This document shows positions 52,938-63,662 of a DNA stretch of 64,000 bases, piece by piece (positions within the stretch are counted from its first letter, which is position 1; every line of letters starts with the position of its first letter). The position numbers were made by a program, and so were the translations under genes. The DNA is from Bacillota bacterium. Lineage in GTDB: Bacteria > Bacillota > Clostridia > Peptostreptococcales > Anaerovoracaceae. The stretch is taken from contig JAFQZZ010000003.1 in assembly GCA_017405645.1 (NCBI GenBank), positions 1-64,000 of the forward strand. Reading direction: 5' to 3'. Below the pieces are notes generated by a model that saw nothing but the letters and a program-made list of their open reading frames with translations, was not told the origin of the DNA and ran no database searches.

Positions 52938-54317
52938 ATGGCTAAGAAACTGTGGGGCGGACGATTCGCCAAAAAAACAGCGGAACTGATGGATGAATTC
53001 AACGCATCCATCGGCTTCGACCAGAAGATGTACCGGCAGGACATCCTGGGCAGCACGGCCCATGCGAAGATGCTGGCGAAGCAGGGGATCATTTCGCAGG
53101 AGGACTGCGATCAGATCGTCAGCGGACTGGCGCAGATCCTGGAGGACATCGAAGCCGGAAAAATCGAATTTAAGGTGGAGTACGAAGACATCCACATGAA
53201 CGTCGAAAGCGTGCTGACGGAGCGGATCGGCGAAGCCGGCAAGCGGCTGCACACCGCCCGGAGCCGCAACGACCAGGTGGCGGTGGACTTCCGGATGTAC
53301 CTGAAGGAAGAGATCCTCGTGATCGAAGAACTGATTGCGGACCTGAAGAAGGCCATCCTGGAAGTGGCGGAAGCCAACAGGGAGACCGTCATGCCGGGGT
53401 ATACCCACCTGCAGCGGGCCCAACCGGTGACTCTGGCCTATTACGTCATGGCCTATTACCAGATGTTCAAGCGGGACGGGGAGCGGTTTGAGGACTGCTT
53501 CAAGCGGACGGACTATCTGCCTTTGGGCTGCGGCGCCCTGGCGGGGACGACCTACAGCACCGACCGGCAGTTCCTGGCGGAAGAACTGGGCTTCGAGCAT
53601 CTGTGCGAGAATGCCATGGACGCCGTCAGCGACCGGGATTTCGCCCTGGAATTCCTGTCGGACTGCTCGATCCTGATGATGCACCTGTCGCGCTTTTGCG
53701 AAGAACTGGTGGTGTGGAGCAGCAGCGAATTCTCCTTCGTGGAGATGGACGACGCTTACAGTACAGGCTCCTCCATCATGCCCCAGAAGAAGAACCCGGA
53801 CGTGGCGGAGCTGATCCGGGGCAAGACCGGCCGGACCTACGGGAACATGATGACCCTCTTTACCATCATGAAATCCCTGACCCTGGCTTACAATAAAGAT
53901 ATGCAGGAGGACAAGCCTCCGGTCTTCGATTCGGCGGAAACGGTGCGGATCTCCCTGCAGATCTTCACGGACATGCTGCGGACCCTGACCTTCCGGAAGG
54001 AGAACATGGAAGCCGCGGCGCGGAAGGGCTTCACCAACGCCACGGACGCGGCGGACTACCTGGTGTCCAAAGGCCTGCCTTTCAGAGAGTGCCACGAGAT
54101 CATCGGTAACATCGTCCTGCACTGCCTGAAGCGGGGCATCGGCATTGAGGAGCTGAGCCTGGCGGAACTGAAAGAGTTTTCCGATAAATTTGAAGAGGAC
54201 GTCTACGAAAAGATCGACGTCCGGAGCTGCATCGCAGCAAAGAAATCCTACGGATCCACCTCCTTTGAGAGTGTAGAGAACATGATCCGTCTGGCAAAGG
54301 AGGAAATGGAAGAATGA
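52938..54317 (+). CDS. argH: Argininosuccinate lyase
   Basis: 459 residues. It splits argininosuccinate to arginine and fumarate. The N-terminus KKLWGGRFAK, the segment TARSRNDQVAVDFRMY, PGYTHLQRAQPVTLAYY, and the fumarase-superfamily signature GSSIMPQKKNPD with catalytic Ser are present. AAAGGA precedes ATG 52938; the earlier ATG (52920) overlaps a TTTTTT stretch and is less likely. Ends in an ATGA overlap with argF. Confidence 0.97.
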   Translation: MAKKLWGGRFAKKTAELMDEFNASIGFDQKMYRQDILGSTAHAKMLAKQGIISQEDCDQIVSGLAQILEDIEAGKIEFKVEYEDIHMNVESVLTERIGEAGKRLHTARSRNDQVAVDFRMYLKEEILVIEELIADLKKAILEVAEANRETVMPGYTHLQRAQPVTLAYYVMAYYQMFKRDGERFEDCFKRTDYLPLGCGALAGTTYSTDRQFLAEELGFEHLCENAMDAVSDRDFALEFLSDCSILMMHLSRFCEELVVWSSSEFSFVEMDDAYSTGSSIMPQKKNPDVAELIRGKTGRTYGNMMTLFTIMKSLTLAYNKDMQEDKPPVFDSAETVRISLQIFTDMLRTLTFRKENMEAAARKGFTNATDAADYLVSKGLPFRECHEIIGNIVLHCLKRGIGIEELSLAELKEFSDKFEEDVYEKIDVRSCIAAKKSYGSTSFESVENMIRLAKEEMEE

Positions 54318-55324
54318 GCGTGAATTTAGTCGGAAGGAATTTCCTGACACTGTTGGATTATACCAAAGAAGAGATCCTGTACATGCTGGAGGTGGCGGAA
54401 AAGCTGAAGGCCAAGAAGAAGGCCGGCATCCCCGGGACCCTGCTGCGGGGCAAAAACCTGGTGATGCTGTTTGAGAAGACCTCCACCCGGACCCGGTCCT
54501 CCTTTGAGGTCGGGATGGCGGACGAAGGCGGCCACGCGGTCTTTTTAGGCATGGGCGACAGCCAGTTCGGCAAGAAGGAAAGCATCGAGGACAGCGCGAA
54601 AGTCTTCGGGCGGATCTACGACGGGATCGAATTCCGGGGATTCAAGCAGGAGACAGTTGAAGACCTGGCGAAGTATTCCGGCATCCCGGTATTCAACGGG
54701 CTGACGGATTTCGACCACCCCACCCAGGCCCTGGCGGACTTCCTGACCATGAAGGAACACACCGGCAAGCCCTATGAAGAGATGAAACTGGTGTTCGTGG
54801 GCGACGGCCGGAACAACGTGGCTAATTGCCTGCTGATCTGCGCGGCGAAGCTGGGGACGGACTTTTCGATCCTGGCCCCGAAGGAACTGTACACCGATCC
54901 GGCGCTGCTGGAACAGGTGCAGGGCTACGCCAAGGAATCCGGTTCGAAAATCACCGTGACCTCGGACTTTGACGAGGCCCTGAAGGGCGCGGACGCCATC
55001 TACACGGACATCTGGGTATCCATGGGAGAAGAGGACCTGGTGGAGGAGCGGGTGAAACAGCTGTCTCCCTACAAGGTGACGATGGAGATGCTGAAGAAGA
55101 CCGGCAATCCGGACGTGATCTTCCTGCACTGCCTGCCCTCTTTCCACGATTTCGAGACCGGTTTTGCCCGAAAGGTTCGGGACGAGTTCGGGCTGGACAT
55201 CTGCGAAGTCACGGACGAGGTCTTCCGCAGCAAAAATTCCGTGGTCTTCGATGAGGCGGAGAACCGCCTGCACACCATCAAGGCCGTGCTGGTGACCCAC
55301 CTGGCGGGCTACCGGGAAGAATAA
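54314..55324 (+). CDS. argF: Ornithine carbamoyltransferase
   Basis: 336 residues. It makes citrulline from ornithine and carbamoyl phosphate. The carbamoyl-phosphate motif reads FEKTSTRTRSSFEVG, the middle site DHPTQALADFLTM, and the ornithine loops FVGDGRNNVAN and FLHCLPSFHD (Ser where Ala is common). It shares ATGA with argH. Whether it is anabolic or part of an arginine deiminase route cannot be told from sequence, but its place after argGH and the ARG box favours synthesis. Confidence 0.96.
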   Translation: MSVNLVGRNFLTLLDYTKEEILYMLEVAEKLKAKKKAGIPGTLLRGKNLVMLFEKTSTRTRSSFEVGMADEGGHAVFLGMGDSQFGKKESIEDSAKVFGRIYDGIEFRGFKQETVEDLAKYSGIPVFNGLTDFDHPTQALADFLTMKEHTGKPYEEMKLVFVGDGRNNVANCLLICAAKLGTDFSILAPKELYTDPALLEQVQGYAKESGSKITVTSDFDEALKGADAIYTDIWVSMGEEDLVEERVKQLSPYKVTMEMLKKTGNPDVIFLHCLPSFHDFETGFARKVRDEFGLDICEVTDEVFRSKNSVVFDEAENRLHTIKAVLVTHLAGYREE

Positions 55325-55337
55325 AATCTGAAATTCG

Positions 55338-55368
55338 AAAACCCCGAGCTGTCACCTCGGGGTTTTTT
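55338..55368 (+). terminator. Terminator of argGHF
   Basis: AAAACCCCGAG pairs with CTCGGGGTTTTTT. Confidence 0.93.
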
Positions 55369-55440
55369 ATCGGTTGCGGGATAGTTGCTGGACAAACAGG
55401 GGATTCTGTGGCACAATGAACGGCGAAAGGGGGACTGAAT

Positions 55441-55809
55441 ATGATCAGCGGATGGATGGTATTAGGGATTCTGGGGTTGCTGTCCTGGCTATTGGTGGTG
55501 GTTTGCGCAGGAATCCTAATCATTCGGAAACTGCTTAGATATATCCGTTCGACGCCGGAAAGCCGGGAAAGGGAAACGACGGTGAAACGAACCCTGGCGG
55601 AGTCACTGAAAGAGAACCGGGTGCAATGCAATATGACTCAGGAATTCGTGGCGGAAAAAATCGGCGTCAGCCGGCAGGCTGTGTCCAAGTGGGAGAGAGG
55701 CGCATCGGATCCGTCCACGATGAACCTGATCGCCATCGCGGAATTGTATGGGATCGATGCGGCGCAGCTGCTCCGGGGAGTTACAGCATTGAGGGAGAAA
55801 GGAGAATAG
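55441..55809 (+). CDS. Membrane-anchored XRE-family regulator
   Basis: 122 residues. An N-terminal membrane helix (about 5-29, VLGILGLLSWLLVVVCAGILII) is followed by a basic, charged linker and a Cro/C1-type helix-turn-helix at about 50-112: LAESLKENRVQCNMTQEFVAEKIGVSRQAVSKWERG and ASDPSTMNLIAIAELYGI. The cytoplasmic DNA-binding domain is thus held at the membrane from its N-terminal side. The partner is probably the micro-protein encoded 4 nt downstream. The ribosome site is weak (GGGGGACT). Confidence 0.8.
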   Translation: MISGWMVLGILGLLSWLLVVVCAGILIIRKLLRYIRSTPESRERETTVKRTLAESLKENRVQCNMTQEFVAEKIGVSRQAVSKWERGASDPSTMNLIAIAELYGIDAAQLLRGVTALREKGE

Positions 55810-55813
55810 AGAT

Positions 55814-55987
55814 TTGGAAGTACAGACAGGACCTGTAACAGCAGGCAGCCCGAATTATATTTTTATGATATTGAACACCCTGGTGGTGGCAGTGCCGGTG
55901 GTGATCGGAACCATCATCGCTATCCTGGCGGTGATCGCGCTGCGGAAATACCTGCGGGAGAAAAAGAAAGACAGAAGCGAAAAATAG
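55814..55987 (+). CDS. 57-residue single-helix membrane micro-protein
   Basis: Reading from TTG 55814 (GGAG 9 nt upstream) gives 57 residues: a short polar N-terminus, one long hydrophobic helix (MILNTLVVAVPVVIGTIIAI plus LAVIAL) and a basic end (RKYLREKKKDRSEK). No family recognised. It begins 4 nt after the stop of the membrane-anchored XRE gene and is very likely cotranslated with it. Possible roles are sensing partner or regulator of the anchored factor; both are inference. Confidence 0.6.
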   Translation: MEVQTGPVTAGSPNYIFMILNTLVVAVPVVIGTIIAILAVIALRKYLREKKKDRSEK

Positions 55988-55995
55988 AGAAAAGG

Positions 55996-56036
55996 GACCG
56001 TAGGAGCTTTTCGAAAGAGCTCCCGCCGGTCCCTTA
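55996..56036 (+). terminator. Long two-part hairpin after the micro-protein gene
   Basis: GGGACCG pairs with CGGTCCC, enclosing GGAGCT / AGAGCTCC around TTTTCGAA. The T-tract is poor (TTAAGT), so this may be a weak terminator or a stabilising hairpin. Confidence 0.55.
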
Positions 56037-56085
56037 AGTATTCATTATCTGAAATAGGATTGGAGCAGGTATTCTGCACTTTTCT

Positions 56086-56108
56086 CCAATCTCCAGTCTC
56101 CAATCTTC
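56086..56108. repeat. CT-rich TCTCCAATCTCC-type repeat
   Basis: Third site of this short repeat (TCTCCAATCTCCAGTCTCC), adjoining the end of the SEC-C protein gene. Confidence 0.55.
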
Positions 56109-56615
<507 letters not shown>

Positions 56616-56625
56616 TGTTTTCTCC

Positions 56626-57915
56626 TTATGAAAGTACTCTTAATATACTGGTGATTTCCTGTACGAAGTTGTTGTCGGTGATTTCCTTCAGCGCCTCGTC
56701 CAGCTGCTTCCGCTTGGTCTCGTGGAGGATGTAGATGACGGGAACCGCCGCTTCCCCCTGGGACCGCTGCATGACGGACTGGATGCTGATGCCGTGGTTG
56801 CCGAAGGCGGTGGAGACCTTGCCCAGGGAGCCCGGTTCGTCTCCCACCAGGAAGTTGATGTAGAACATGCTCTTGCTTTCCCCGATCAGTTCCAGGTCGT
56901 CTTCCGTTACCGGATAGGGCTGGGCCGGAGTCACATCCAGCAGGTCCGTGCCGATGCATTTCGCTACGGAGATGATGTCGCCGACCACTGCGCTGCCCGT
57001 GGGCATGGGACCGGCGCCCTTGCCGTAGAACATCAGTTCGCCGACCGCATCGCCCTTCACGAAGAGGGCGTTGAATTCGTTGTTGACGGAGGCCAGCGGA
57101 TGGGATTCCGCCACCAGGGTGGGGGATACGTAGTATTTCAGCCGCCCGTTGGTGTTCTTGGCGCCCGCCAGGAGCTTCAGTTTATAACCGAACTGAGAGG
57201 CGAAATCGATGTCGGCTTTAGCGATTTTGGTGATCCCTTCGCAGGGAATGTCCTTCGGGTCCACATAGACGCCGAAGGCAATCAGCATCAGGATGCACAG
57301 CTTATAGGCGGCGTCTTCCCCCTCCACGTCGGAGGTGGGGTCGGCTTCCGCAAAACCTTTTTCCTGGGCCAGCCGCAGGGCCGTGTCGTATTCCATGTTG
57401 TTTTCGGTCATCTGGGTCAGAATGTAGTTGGTGGTCCCGTTCACGATGCCGATGATCTCGGTGAATTCGTTGCCGGCCAGGGGCTTCAGCATGGCGGTGA
57501 TGATGGGGATCCCGCCGGCCACGCTGGCTTCATGCAGCAGCAGCACCCGGTTCTTCTTGGCCAGGTCCATCAGTTCCGGACCGTGGGTGGCGATGACGGC
57601 TTTGTTGGCCGTGACCACATGCTTGCCCCGCAGGATGGCCTGCTTGATATAGAAATACGCGGTGTCGATGCCGCCGATCAGTTCCACGATCACGTCGATG
57701 TCCGGGTCGCAGAGGATCGATTCGGCGTCGGTGGTCAGGATTTCCTTCGGTACGTCGATGTCCCTTTTCTTGTTGACGTCCGACACCAGGATCTTTTTCA
57801 CGTCGATTTGGCTGCCCGACATGCCGGAGATCTTGTCCGCATGCTTGGTCAAGATCGTGTAGGTGCCTTTCCCTACATTGCCCAGGCCCAGAAGGCCTAC
57901 ATTTACCTGTTTCAT
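56626..57915 (-). CDS. hom: Homoserine dehydrogenase with ACT domain
   Basis: 429 residues. It reduces aspartate semialdehyde to homoserine, the branch point to threonine, methionine and isoleucine. Nucleotide-binding [13 protein letters not shown] is at 7-19. [26 protein letters not shown] and [17 protein letters not shown] are hallmark blocks. The C-terminal ACT domain (about 345-429, [27 protein letters not shown]) suggests feedback control by an amino acid such as threonine. I start at 57915, where a purine-rich ribosome site (AGGAAAGAGAG) precedes the ATG and the protein begins with the family's N-terminus; the longer frame to 57981 adds an unrelated stretch. Confidence 0.95.
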   Translation of the reverse strand: MKQVNVGLLGLGNVGKGTYTILTKHADKISGMSGSQIDVKKILVSDVNKKRDIDVPKEILTTDAESILCDPDIDVIVELIGGIDTAYFYIKQAILRGKHVVTANKAVIATHGPELMDLAKKNRVLLLHEASVAGGIPIITAMLKPLAGNEFTEIIGIVNGTTNYILTQMTENNMEYDTALRLAQEKGFAEADPTSDVEGEDAAYKLCILMLIAFGVYVDPKDIPCEGITKIAKADIDFASQFGYKLKLLAGAKNTNGRLKYYVSPTLVAESHPLASVNNEFNALFVKGDAVGELMFYGKGAGPMPTGSAVVGDIISVAKCIGTDLLDVTPAQPYPVTEDDLELIGESKSMFYINFLVGDEPGSLGKVSTAFGNHGISIQSVMQRSQGEAAVPVIYILHETKRKQLDEALKEITDNNFVQEITSILRVLS

Positions 57916-58011
57916 AATCGCTCTCTTTCCTCTCAGATGATGATTTCCGTTTTTAGAACATACACAGATATTATATGCCATTTCCCCCGGAAGGTCAACG
58001 AAATTCAGTCA

Positions 58012-58049
58012 AAACAAAGGGAGGCATCCCTTCGGATGCCTCCTTGTTT
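58012..58049 (-). terminator. Terminator of the NSS transporter gene
   Basis: GGAGGCATCC pairs with GGATGCCTCC around four bases, followed on the minus strand by CTTTGTTTT. Confidence 0.8.
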
Positions 58050-58073
58050 GCGTGATATTCGTTTTTGGCTTTA

Positions 58074-59498
58074 TCAGCCGAAGATTCCCAGGCTCAGGAA
58101 GGAGTCTAACTGACCCAGCAGTACGAAGACCATGGCGATCGGAACGATGAACTTGATGCAGAACCAGAAGAAACCGTAGATCCCGAAGGTGTGGCCTTCC
58201 AGTTCGATCTCGTCCTTGATGTTCTGGGGACCCCAGAGCCAGCCGACCACGAGGGAAGTCAGCAGTGCCAGGAACGGCATCAGCACGCCTTCGGAAATGA
58301 AGTCCAGAAGGTCTAACCAGCAGTCGTTCCAGTTGTGGATGCCCATGCTGCTTTGGAACGGTACCCAGAGGCCGTTGGAACCCAGACCGTCGGCAGCCAC
58401 CAGCGCAGCGCCGATGAAGATGATGATGGCGACGACCAGTGTGGTCTTGAGCCGGTTCGGCTCAACGCCCTTGTCGTGGCATCTGTCGGTGTACAGCGTG
58501 ATATCTACTTCCATCAGGGAGATGATGGAGGTGATGGTGGCGATGACGACCAGCAGATAGAAGATGGTCCCGAAGAGAGGTCCGATGGCGCCCATGGAGT
58601 TGAATACGTCCTGCAGAGTGATGAACAGGAGCTTCGGCCCTGCCAGTGCAGCGTCCTGGCCGCCCAGGGCGATGGCTGCCGGCAGGATCGCCATACCGGC
58701 CATCACTGCTACCAGTGTATCGAAGATAACGACCATCAGGGAGTTCTTCACGATGTGCTCTTTCTTGGAAAGGTAAGAGCCGTAGGTGACCATGATACCC
58801 ATGGCCACGGACAGGGAGAAGAACATCTGCCCTGCTGCTACCGCGAGCACGCCCACGAAGTTTTCCTTCAGGGGTTCAAAATTCGGGGCAAACATGAAGG
58901 CCAGGCCTTCCGCTGCGCCCGGTAAGGAAATGGAACGGAAAATCGTGATCAGCAGCATGACCGCCAGCAGCGGCATGCCCACGATGTTGAACTTTTCGAT
59001 ACCGTCCTTGATCCCGCCTTTCAGAATGAAGAAGGCCAGGATCAGCATCAGGGCGGTGAATGCGATGCTGCCAAGGGGGTTGGTCAGCATTCCGCCGAAG
59101 AGCTCTCCGCCGGATACGCCTACGACACTAAAGCCCAGGTCTGCCAGGTTCAGGCAGAAGTACTCCAGGCAGTAAGCGCCCAGAACCACGTAGAAGAACA
59201 GGATGAGCGTCGGGATGATGACGCCGATCCAGCCGATCCAGGTATACTTTTTGTTGATTGCGGCAAATGCGCCGACGACACCCCGGTGGGATTTACGTCC
59301 GATGGTCATTTCAGCGGTCAGCATGATGAAGCCGACGAAAACAGCCAGGACCAGATAGACGATCAGGAAGGCAAAGCCCCCGTTCATTCCCATCTTATAG
59401 GGGAAGCCCCAGAGATTACCGAGGCCGACTGCGGAACCGACGGCAGCTAACAGGAAACCTATACTGCTGCCCCAGTTACCTCTTTCGTTGTTGCTCAT
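58074..59498 (-). CDS. Sodium-dependent amino-acid transporter, NSS/SNF family
   Basis: 474 residues with about 11-12 membrane helices. The start has WGSSIGFLLAAVGSAVGLGNLWGFPYKMGMNGGFAFLIVY, the family's helix-1 sodium and substrate region (G-x-A-V-G-L-G-N-x-W-x-F-P). Bacterial members such as LeuT, TnaT and MhsT carry hydrophobic amino acids with sodium. The substrate is not predictable here. Transcribed alone, opposite to trmL. GTGAGG about 7 nt before the ATG serves as ribosome site. Confidence 0.92.
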   Translation of the reverse strand: MSNNERGNWGSSIGFLLAAVGSAVGLGNLWGFPYKMGMNGGFAFLIVYLVLAVFVGFIMLTAEMTIGRKSHRGVVGAFAAINKKYTWIGWIGVIIPTLILFFYVVLGAYCLEYFCLNLADLGFSVVGVSGGELFGGMLTNPLGSIAFTALMLILAFFILKGGIKDGIEKFNIVGMPLLAVMLLITIFRSISLPGAAEGLAFMFAPNFEPLKENFVGVLAVAAGQMFFSLSVAMGIMVTYGSYLSKKEHIVKNSLMVVIFDTLVAVMAGMAILPAAIALGGQDAALAGPKLLFITLQDVFNSMGAIGPLFGTIFYLLVVIATITSIISLMEVDITLYTDRCHDKGVEPNRLKTTLVVAIIIFIGAALVAADGLGSNGLWVPFQSSMGIHNWNDCWLDLLDFISEGVLMPFLALLTSLVVGWLWGPQNIKDEIELEGHTFGIYGFFWFCIKFIVPIAMVFVLLGQLDSFLSLGIFG

Positions 59499-59547
59499 AA
59501 GTTTTCACCTCACAAATTATGAAAATAATAATAATAGAACAGCGTAT

Positions 59548-59576
59548 ATAATACCACATTTTCTTTTTTTAATCAA
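59548..59576 (-). promoter_or_regulatory. Promoter of the NSS transporter gene
   Basis: On the minus strand TTGATT (59571-59576), 17-nt spacer, TATTAT (59548-59553). Confidence 0.7.
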
Positions 59577-59596
59577 TTCCCTGCCTTTTTTTCCGT

Positions 59597-59602
59597 TATA
59601 AT
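59597..59602 (+). promoter_or_regulatory. -10 element before trmL
   Basis: TATAAT, 72 nt before trmL. No convincing -35 at the right distance. Confidence 0.4.
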
Positions 59603-59674
59603 TTGCGGTAGAATAAAAAAAGGAAGAATAATTACGGCAAACAGGCCCTTTGCGGGGGGCGGGAAGGAGAGGAG

Positions 59675-60142
59675 ATGTTCAATATCGTACTGGTGGAGCC
59701 GGAGATCCCCCAGAATACCGGCAATATCGCCCGGACCTGCGCCGCCACCGGCAGCCGGCTGCACCTGGTGAAGCCCCTGGGCTTTTCCCTGGACGACCGG
59801 TACCTGAAGCGGGCGGGACTGGATTACTGGCCCTACGTGGACGTGACGGTCTACGAGAGCCTGGAGGATTTCATGGCCCGGCACGGGGAGGAGAAACTCT
59901 ACCTGGCCACCACCAAAGGCGGACGGTACCATACGGAGGTTGAATACGAGGACGGCGCCTACATCCTCTTCGGAAAGGAGACGGCGGGCCTGCCGAAGGA
60001 CTTCATCGCCGCCCACGCGGAAACGGCGGTGAGGATCCCCATGGGGGAGGAAGTGAACCTGCGGTCCCTGAACCTGTCCAACTCCGCCGCCATCATTTTA
60101 TATGAAGCGCTCCGGCAGCAGGGATTCCCCGGGCTGTATTAA
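59675..60142 (+). CDS. trmL: tRNA (cytidine/uridine-2'-O)-methyltransferase TrmL
   Basis: 155 residues, the usual size of this SPOUT enzyme. It methylates the ribose at wobble position 34 of leucine tRNAs. Family motifs: MFNIVLVEPEIPQNTGNIARTCAAT at the start, LVKPLGFSLDD, ILFGKETAGLP and VRIPMGEEVNLRSLNLSNSAAIILYE forming the trefoil-knot SAM site. GGAGAGGAG precedes ATG 59675. Confidence 0.95.
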   Translation: MFNIVLVEPEIPQNTGNIARTCAATGSRLHLVKPLGFSLDDRYLKRAGLDYWPYVDVTVYESLEDFMARHGEEKLYLATTKGGRYHTEVEYEDGAYILFGKETAGLPKDFIAAHAETAVRIPMGEEVNLRSLNLSNSAAIILYEALRQQGFPGLY

Positions 60143-60194
60143 ATATTTTTGTCCGCAAGTTGTATTTTACTGTGCACTGACACCGAATATATGG

Positions 60195-60200
60195 TATAAT
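60195..60200 (+). promoter_or_regulatory. Extended -10 promoter of gap
   Basis: TGG-TATAAT (60191-60200 region) with no strong -35. The leader to the gap start is about 58 nt; AGGAGG lies 8-9 nt before the ATG. Confidence 0.6.
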
Positions 60201-60240
60201 ATTAAGGCAAGCGTGGAACGATCCACAGGCAAATCCATGA

Positions 60241-61275
<1,035 letters not shown>

Positions 61276-61293
61276 GCTGAACGAAAGAAAAAG

Positions 61294-61325
61294 ATTCCGC
61301 ACCCCGGAAGGGATGCGGAATTTCT
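61294..61325 (+). terminator. Hairpin between gap and pgk-tpi
   Basis: ATTCCGCA pairs with TGCGGAAT around a twelve-base GC-rich loop, followed by TTCTT. The T-tract is imperfect, so partial termination or mRNA processing between the two glycolytic genes is likely. Confidence 0.6.
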
Positions 61326-61359
61326 TCGGTTATTCACGAGACAGGCGGAAGAGGTAATC

Positions 61360-63282
61360 ATGAAAAAGACGATCAAAGATATCAATGTAAAAGGCAAATA
61401 TGTATTCGTTCGGTGCGACCTGAACGTGCCGAGAAAAGACGGGGTCATCACGGATGACAAGCGGATCCGGGCGGCGCTGCCCACCATCCAATACCTGCTG
61501 GACAAAGGCGGCCGGCTGGTGCTGTGCTCCCATATGGGCCGGCCCAAGGGGAAAGTGGATCCGGCTCTGTCCTTAAAACCGGTAGCGGCCCGGCTGACCC
61601 ACCTCCTGGGGCAGGACGTTCCGCTGGCGCAGGACGTGATCGGTGAAGACGCGTGGCGGATCCACGACCAGCTGCAGGACGGACAGGCCATGCTGCTGGA
61701 AAACGTCCGTTTCCACCCGGAAGAAGAGCAGAACGACCCGGAATTCGCGAAAAAACTGTCGGAATTCGGTGAATTCTTCGTCATGGACGCCTTCGGCGTC
61801 TCCCACAGGGCCCACGCTTCCACCGCAGGCGTGTCCGAATACCTGACCACGGTGGCCGGCTTCCTGATGGAAGACGAGATCAAGCATCTGGGCGAGGCCC
61901 TGGACAACATCGACCGGCCCTACACTGCCATCATGGGGGGCTCCAAGGTCAGCGACAAGATCCTGCTGATCGAGAACATGATCAGCAAGGTGGACGCCCT
62001 GATCATCGGCGGCGGCATGGCCTACACTTTCATCAAAGCCCTCGGCGGCAGCATCGGGAAATCCCTGTGCGAAGAGGACATGGTGGACCTGGCCAAAGAT
62101 ATTATCAAAAAAGCGGAAGCGGCCGGCGTCAAGCTGATGCTTCCGGTAGACACTGTGGCGGCGAAGGAATTCGCCAACGATTCCCCCGCGGAAGTGGTGG
62201 ACATCATGAAGATCCCGGACGACGAGATGGGCCTGGACATCGGGCCGAAGTCCGAGAAGATCTTCGCGGAACAGATCTCCCACTCCAAGACCGTGGTCTG
62301 GAACGGGCCCATGGGCGTCTTTGAAATGCCGAACTTCGAATCCGGCACCCGGTGCATCGTCGAAGCCATGGCGGAATGCTCCGGCAAGACCATCGTCGGC
62401 GGCGGCGACAGCGGCGCGGCGGTAGCCCAGTTCGGACTGGATGATAAAATGCTGCTGGTATCCACCGGCGGCGGCGCCTCCCTGGAATTCCTGGAAGGCA
62501 AGCAGCTCCCGGGCGTGGTCTGCATCGAAGAGAAAGAGCGGATCCCCTTCATCGCCGGCAACTGGAAGATGTACAAGACCATCGAAGAGGCGAAGAAGTT
62601 CGTGGAGGAATTCAAGGCCATCTACCGCAAGGAAGAAGTGGAAGTGGGCCTGATCGTGCCCTATCTGCAGATCCCGGCGGTCAAGGAACTGACGGAAGGC
62701 ACCGGCATCCGGGTCGGCGCCCAGAACATGCACTATGAAGACTACGGCGCCTTCACCGGCGAGATCTCCGCGCCGATGCTGAAGGAAGTGGGGATCGACT
62801 GCTGCATCATCGGCCACTCCGAACGGCGGCAGTATTTCGGCGAGACCGACGAGACGGTGAATAAGAAGATGAAGAAAGCTTTCCGGTACGGGATCACCCC
62901 GATCCTCTGCGTGGGCGAAAGCCTGGAAGAGCGGGAAGCCGGACGGGCCTTTGAGATCGTGGAGAAGCAGATCCAGGCGGACTTCGCGTGGATCCCGGCG
63001 GATCAGGCGGCCACGGCAGTGGTGGCCTATGAACCCATCTGGGCCATCGGCACCGGCAAGACCGCCACGGCGGAACAGGCCAACGAGATGTGCGAAGCCA
63101 TCCGCAGAGTCCTCACGGAATGCTACGACGAGGCCACCGCATCCAGGATCCGGATCCAGTACGGCGGCAGCGTGAAACCCACCAATTCCGAGGAGATCCT
63201 CTCCCAGCCGGACATCGACGGGGCATTGGTCGGCGGCGCCAGCTTAAAGCCGGAAGAATTTATTCAAATCGTGAAAATCTGA
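61360..63282 (+). CDS. pgk-tpiA: Phosphoglycerate kinase-triosephosphate isomerase fusion
   Basis: 640 residues. Residues 1 to about 390 are a complete phosphoglycerate kinase: FVRCDLNVPRKDG, RLVLCSHMGRPKG, MGGSKVSDKI, GPMGVFE and the nucleotide loop VGGGDSGAAV. From residue 395 a complete triosephosphate isomerase follows: IPFIAGNWKMYKT with active-site Asn and Lys, CCIIGHSERRQYF (His), VVAYEPIWAIGTGKTAT (Glu) and IRIQYGGSVKPTN. The frame is continuous with no stop or start at the joint. Such PGK-TIM fusions are known from Thermotoga. Together with gap it forms the lower glycolysis cluster. AGAGG lies 6-7 nt before ATG. Confidence 0.95.
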   Translation: MKKTIKDINVKGKYVFVRCDLNVPRKDGVITDDKRIRAALPTIQYLLDKGGRLVLCSHMGRPKGKVDPALSLKPVAARLTHLLGQDVPLAQDVIGEDAWRIHDQLQDGQAMLLENVRFHPEEEQNDPEFAKKLSEFGEFFVMDAFGVSHRAHASTAGVSEYLTTVAGFLMEDEIKHLGEALDNIDRPYTAIMGGSKVSDKILLIENMISKVDALIIGGGMAYTFIKALGGSIGKSLCEEDMVDLAKDIIKKAEAAGVKLMLPVDTVAAKEFANDSPAEVVDIMKIPDDEMGLDIGPKSEKIFAEQISHSKTVVWNGPMGVFEMPNFESGTRCIVEAMAECSGKTIVGGGDSGAAVAQFGLDDKMLLVSTGGGASLEFLEGKQLPGVVCIEEKERIPFIAGNWKMYKTIEEAKKFVEEFKAIYRKEEVEVGLIVPYLQIPAVKELTEGTGIRVGAQNMHYEDYGAFTGEISAPMLKEVGIDCCIIGHSERRQYFGETDETVNKKMKKAFRYGITPILCVGESLEEREAGRAFEIVEKQIQADFAWIPADQAATAVVAYEPIWAIGTGKTATAEQANEMCEAIRRVLTECYDEATASRIRIQYGGSVKPTNSEEILSQPDIDGALVGGASLKPEEFIQIVKI

Positions 63283-63349
63283 TTGATTTTCTCCCCTTGG
63301 TGTGATAATGTAATAATGTTAGCGACACGGGAGGAGGTGCGAGAAACAC

Positions 63350-63580
63350 ATGAAGATTTTCCTGATGATCATACTGATCATTGCGAGTATCGCTTTGATT
63401 GCAAGCATTCTGCTGCAGTCCGGTAACAGTGCCGGTTTATCAGGAGCCATCGGCGGCGGTGCGGAACAGATTTTCGGTAAGAAAAAGGCCCGCGGATACG
63501 ATGCCCTTCTGGAAAAAGTTACTACGGTTTGCGCAGTACTGTTTATCCTGGTTTCCATCATTCTGCTGATCATTCAATAA
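63350..63580 (+). CDS. secG: Preprotein translocase subunit SecG
   Basis: 76 residues with two membrane helices (about 1-22 and 53-75) joined by a loop with GNSAGLSGAIGGGAEQIFGKKKARG, the typical SecG signature. SecG assists SecYEG during protein export. GGAGGAGG is 9-10 nt before the ATG. It commonly follows glycolytic genes in Firmicutes, as here. Confidence 0.93.
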   Translation: MKIFLMIILIIASIALIASILLQSGNSAGLSGAIGGGAEQIFGKKKARGYDALLEKVTTVCAVLFILVSIILLIIQ

Positions 63581-63662
63581 CTTGTCAGGGGACCAACAGG
63601 AAACGCAGACAACAGACTGTGTTATAAATTAACATTACATAATTCATAGGAGGTTTTTTCAA

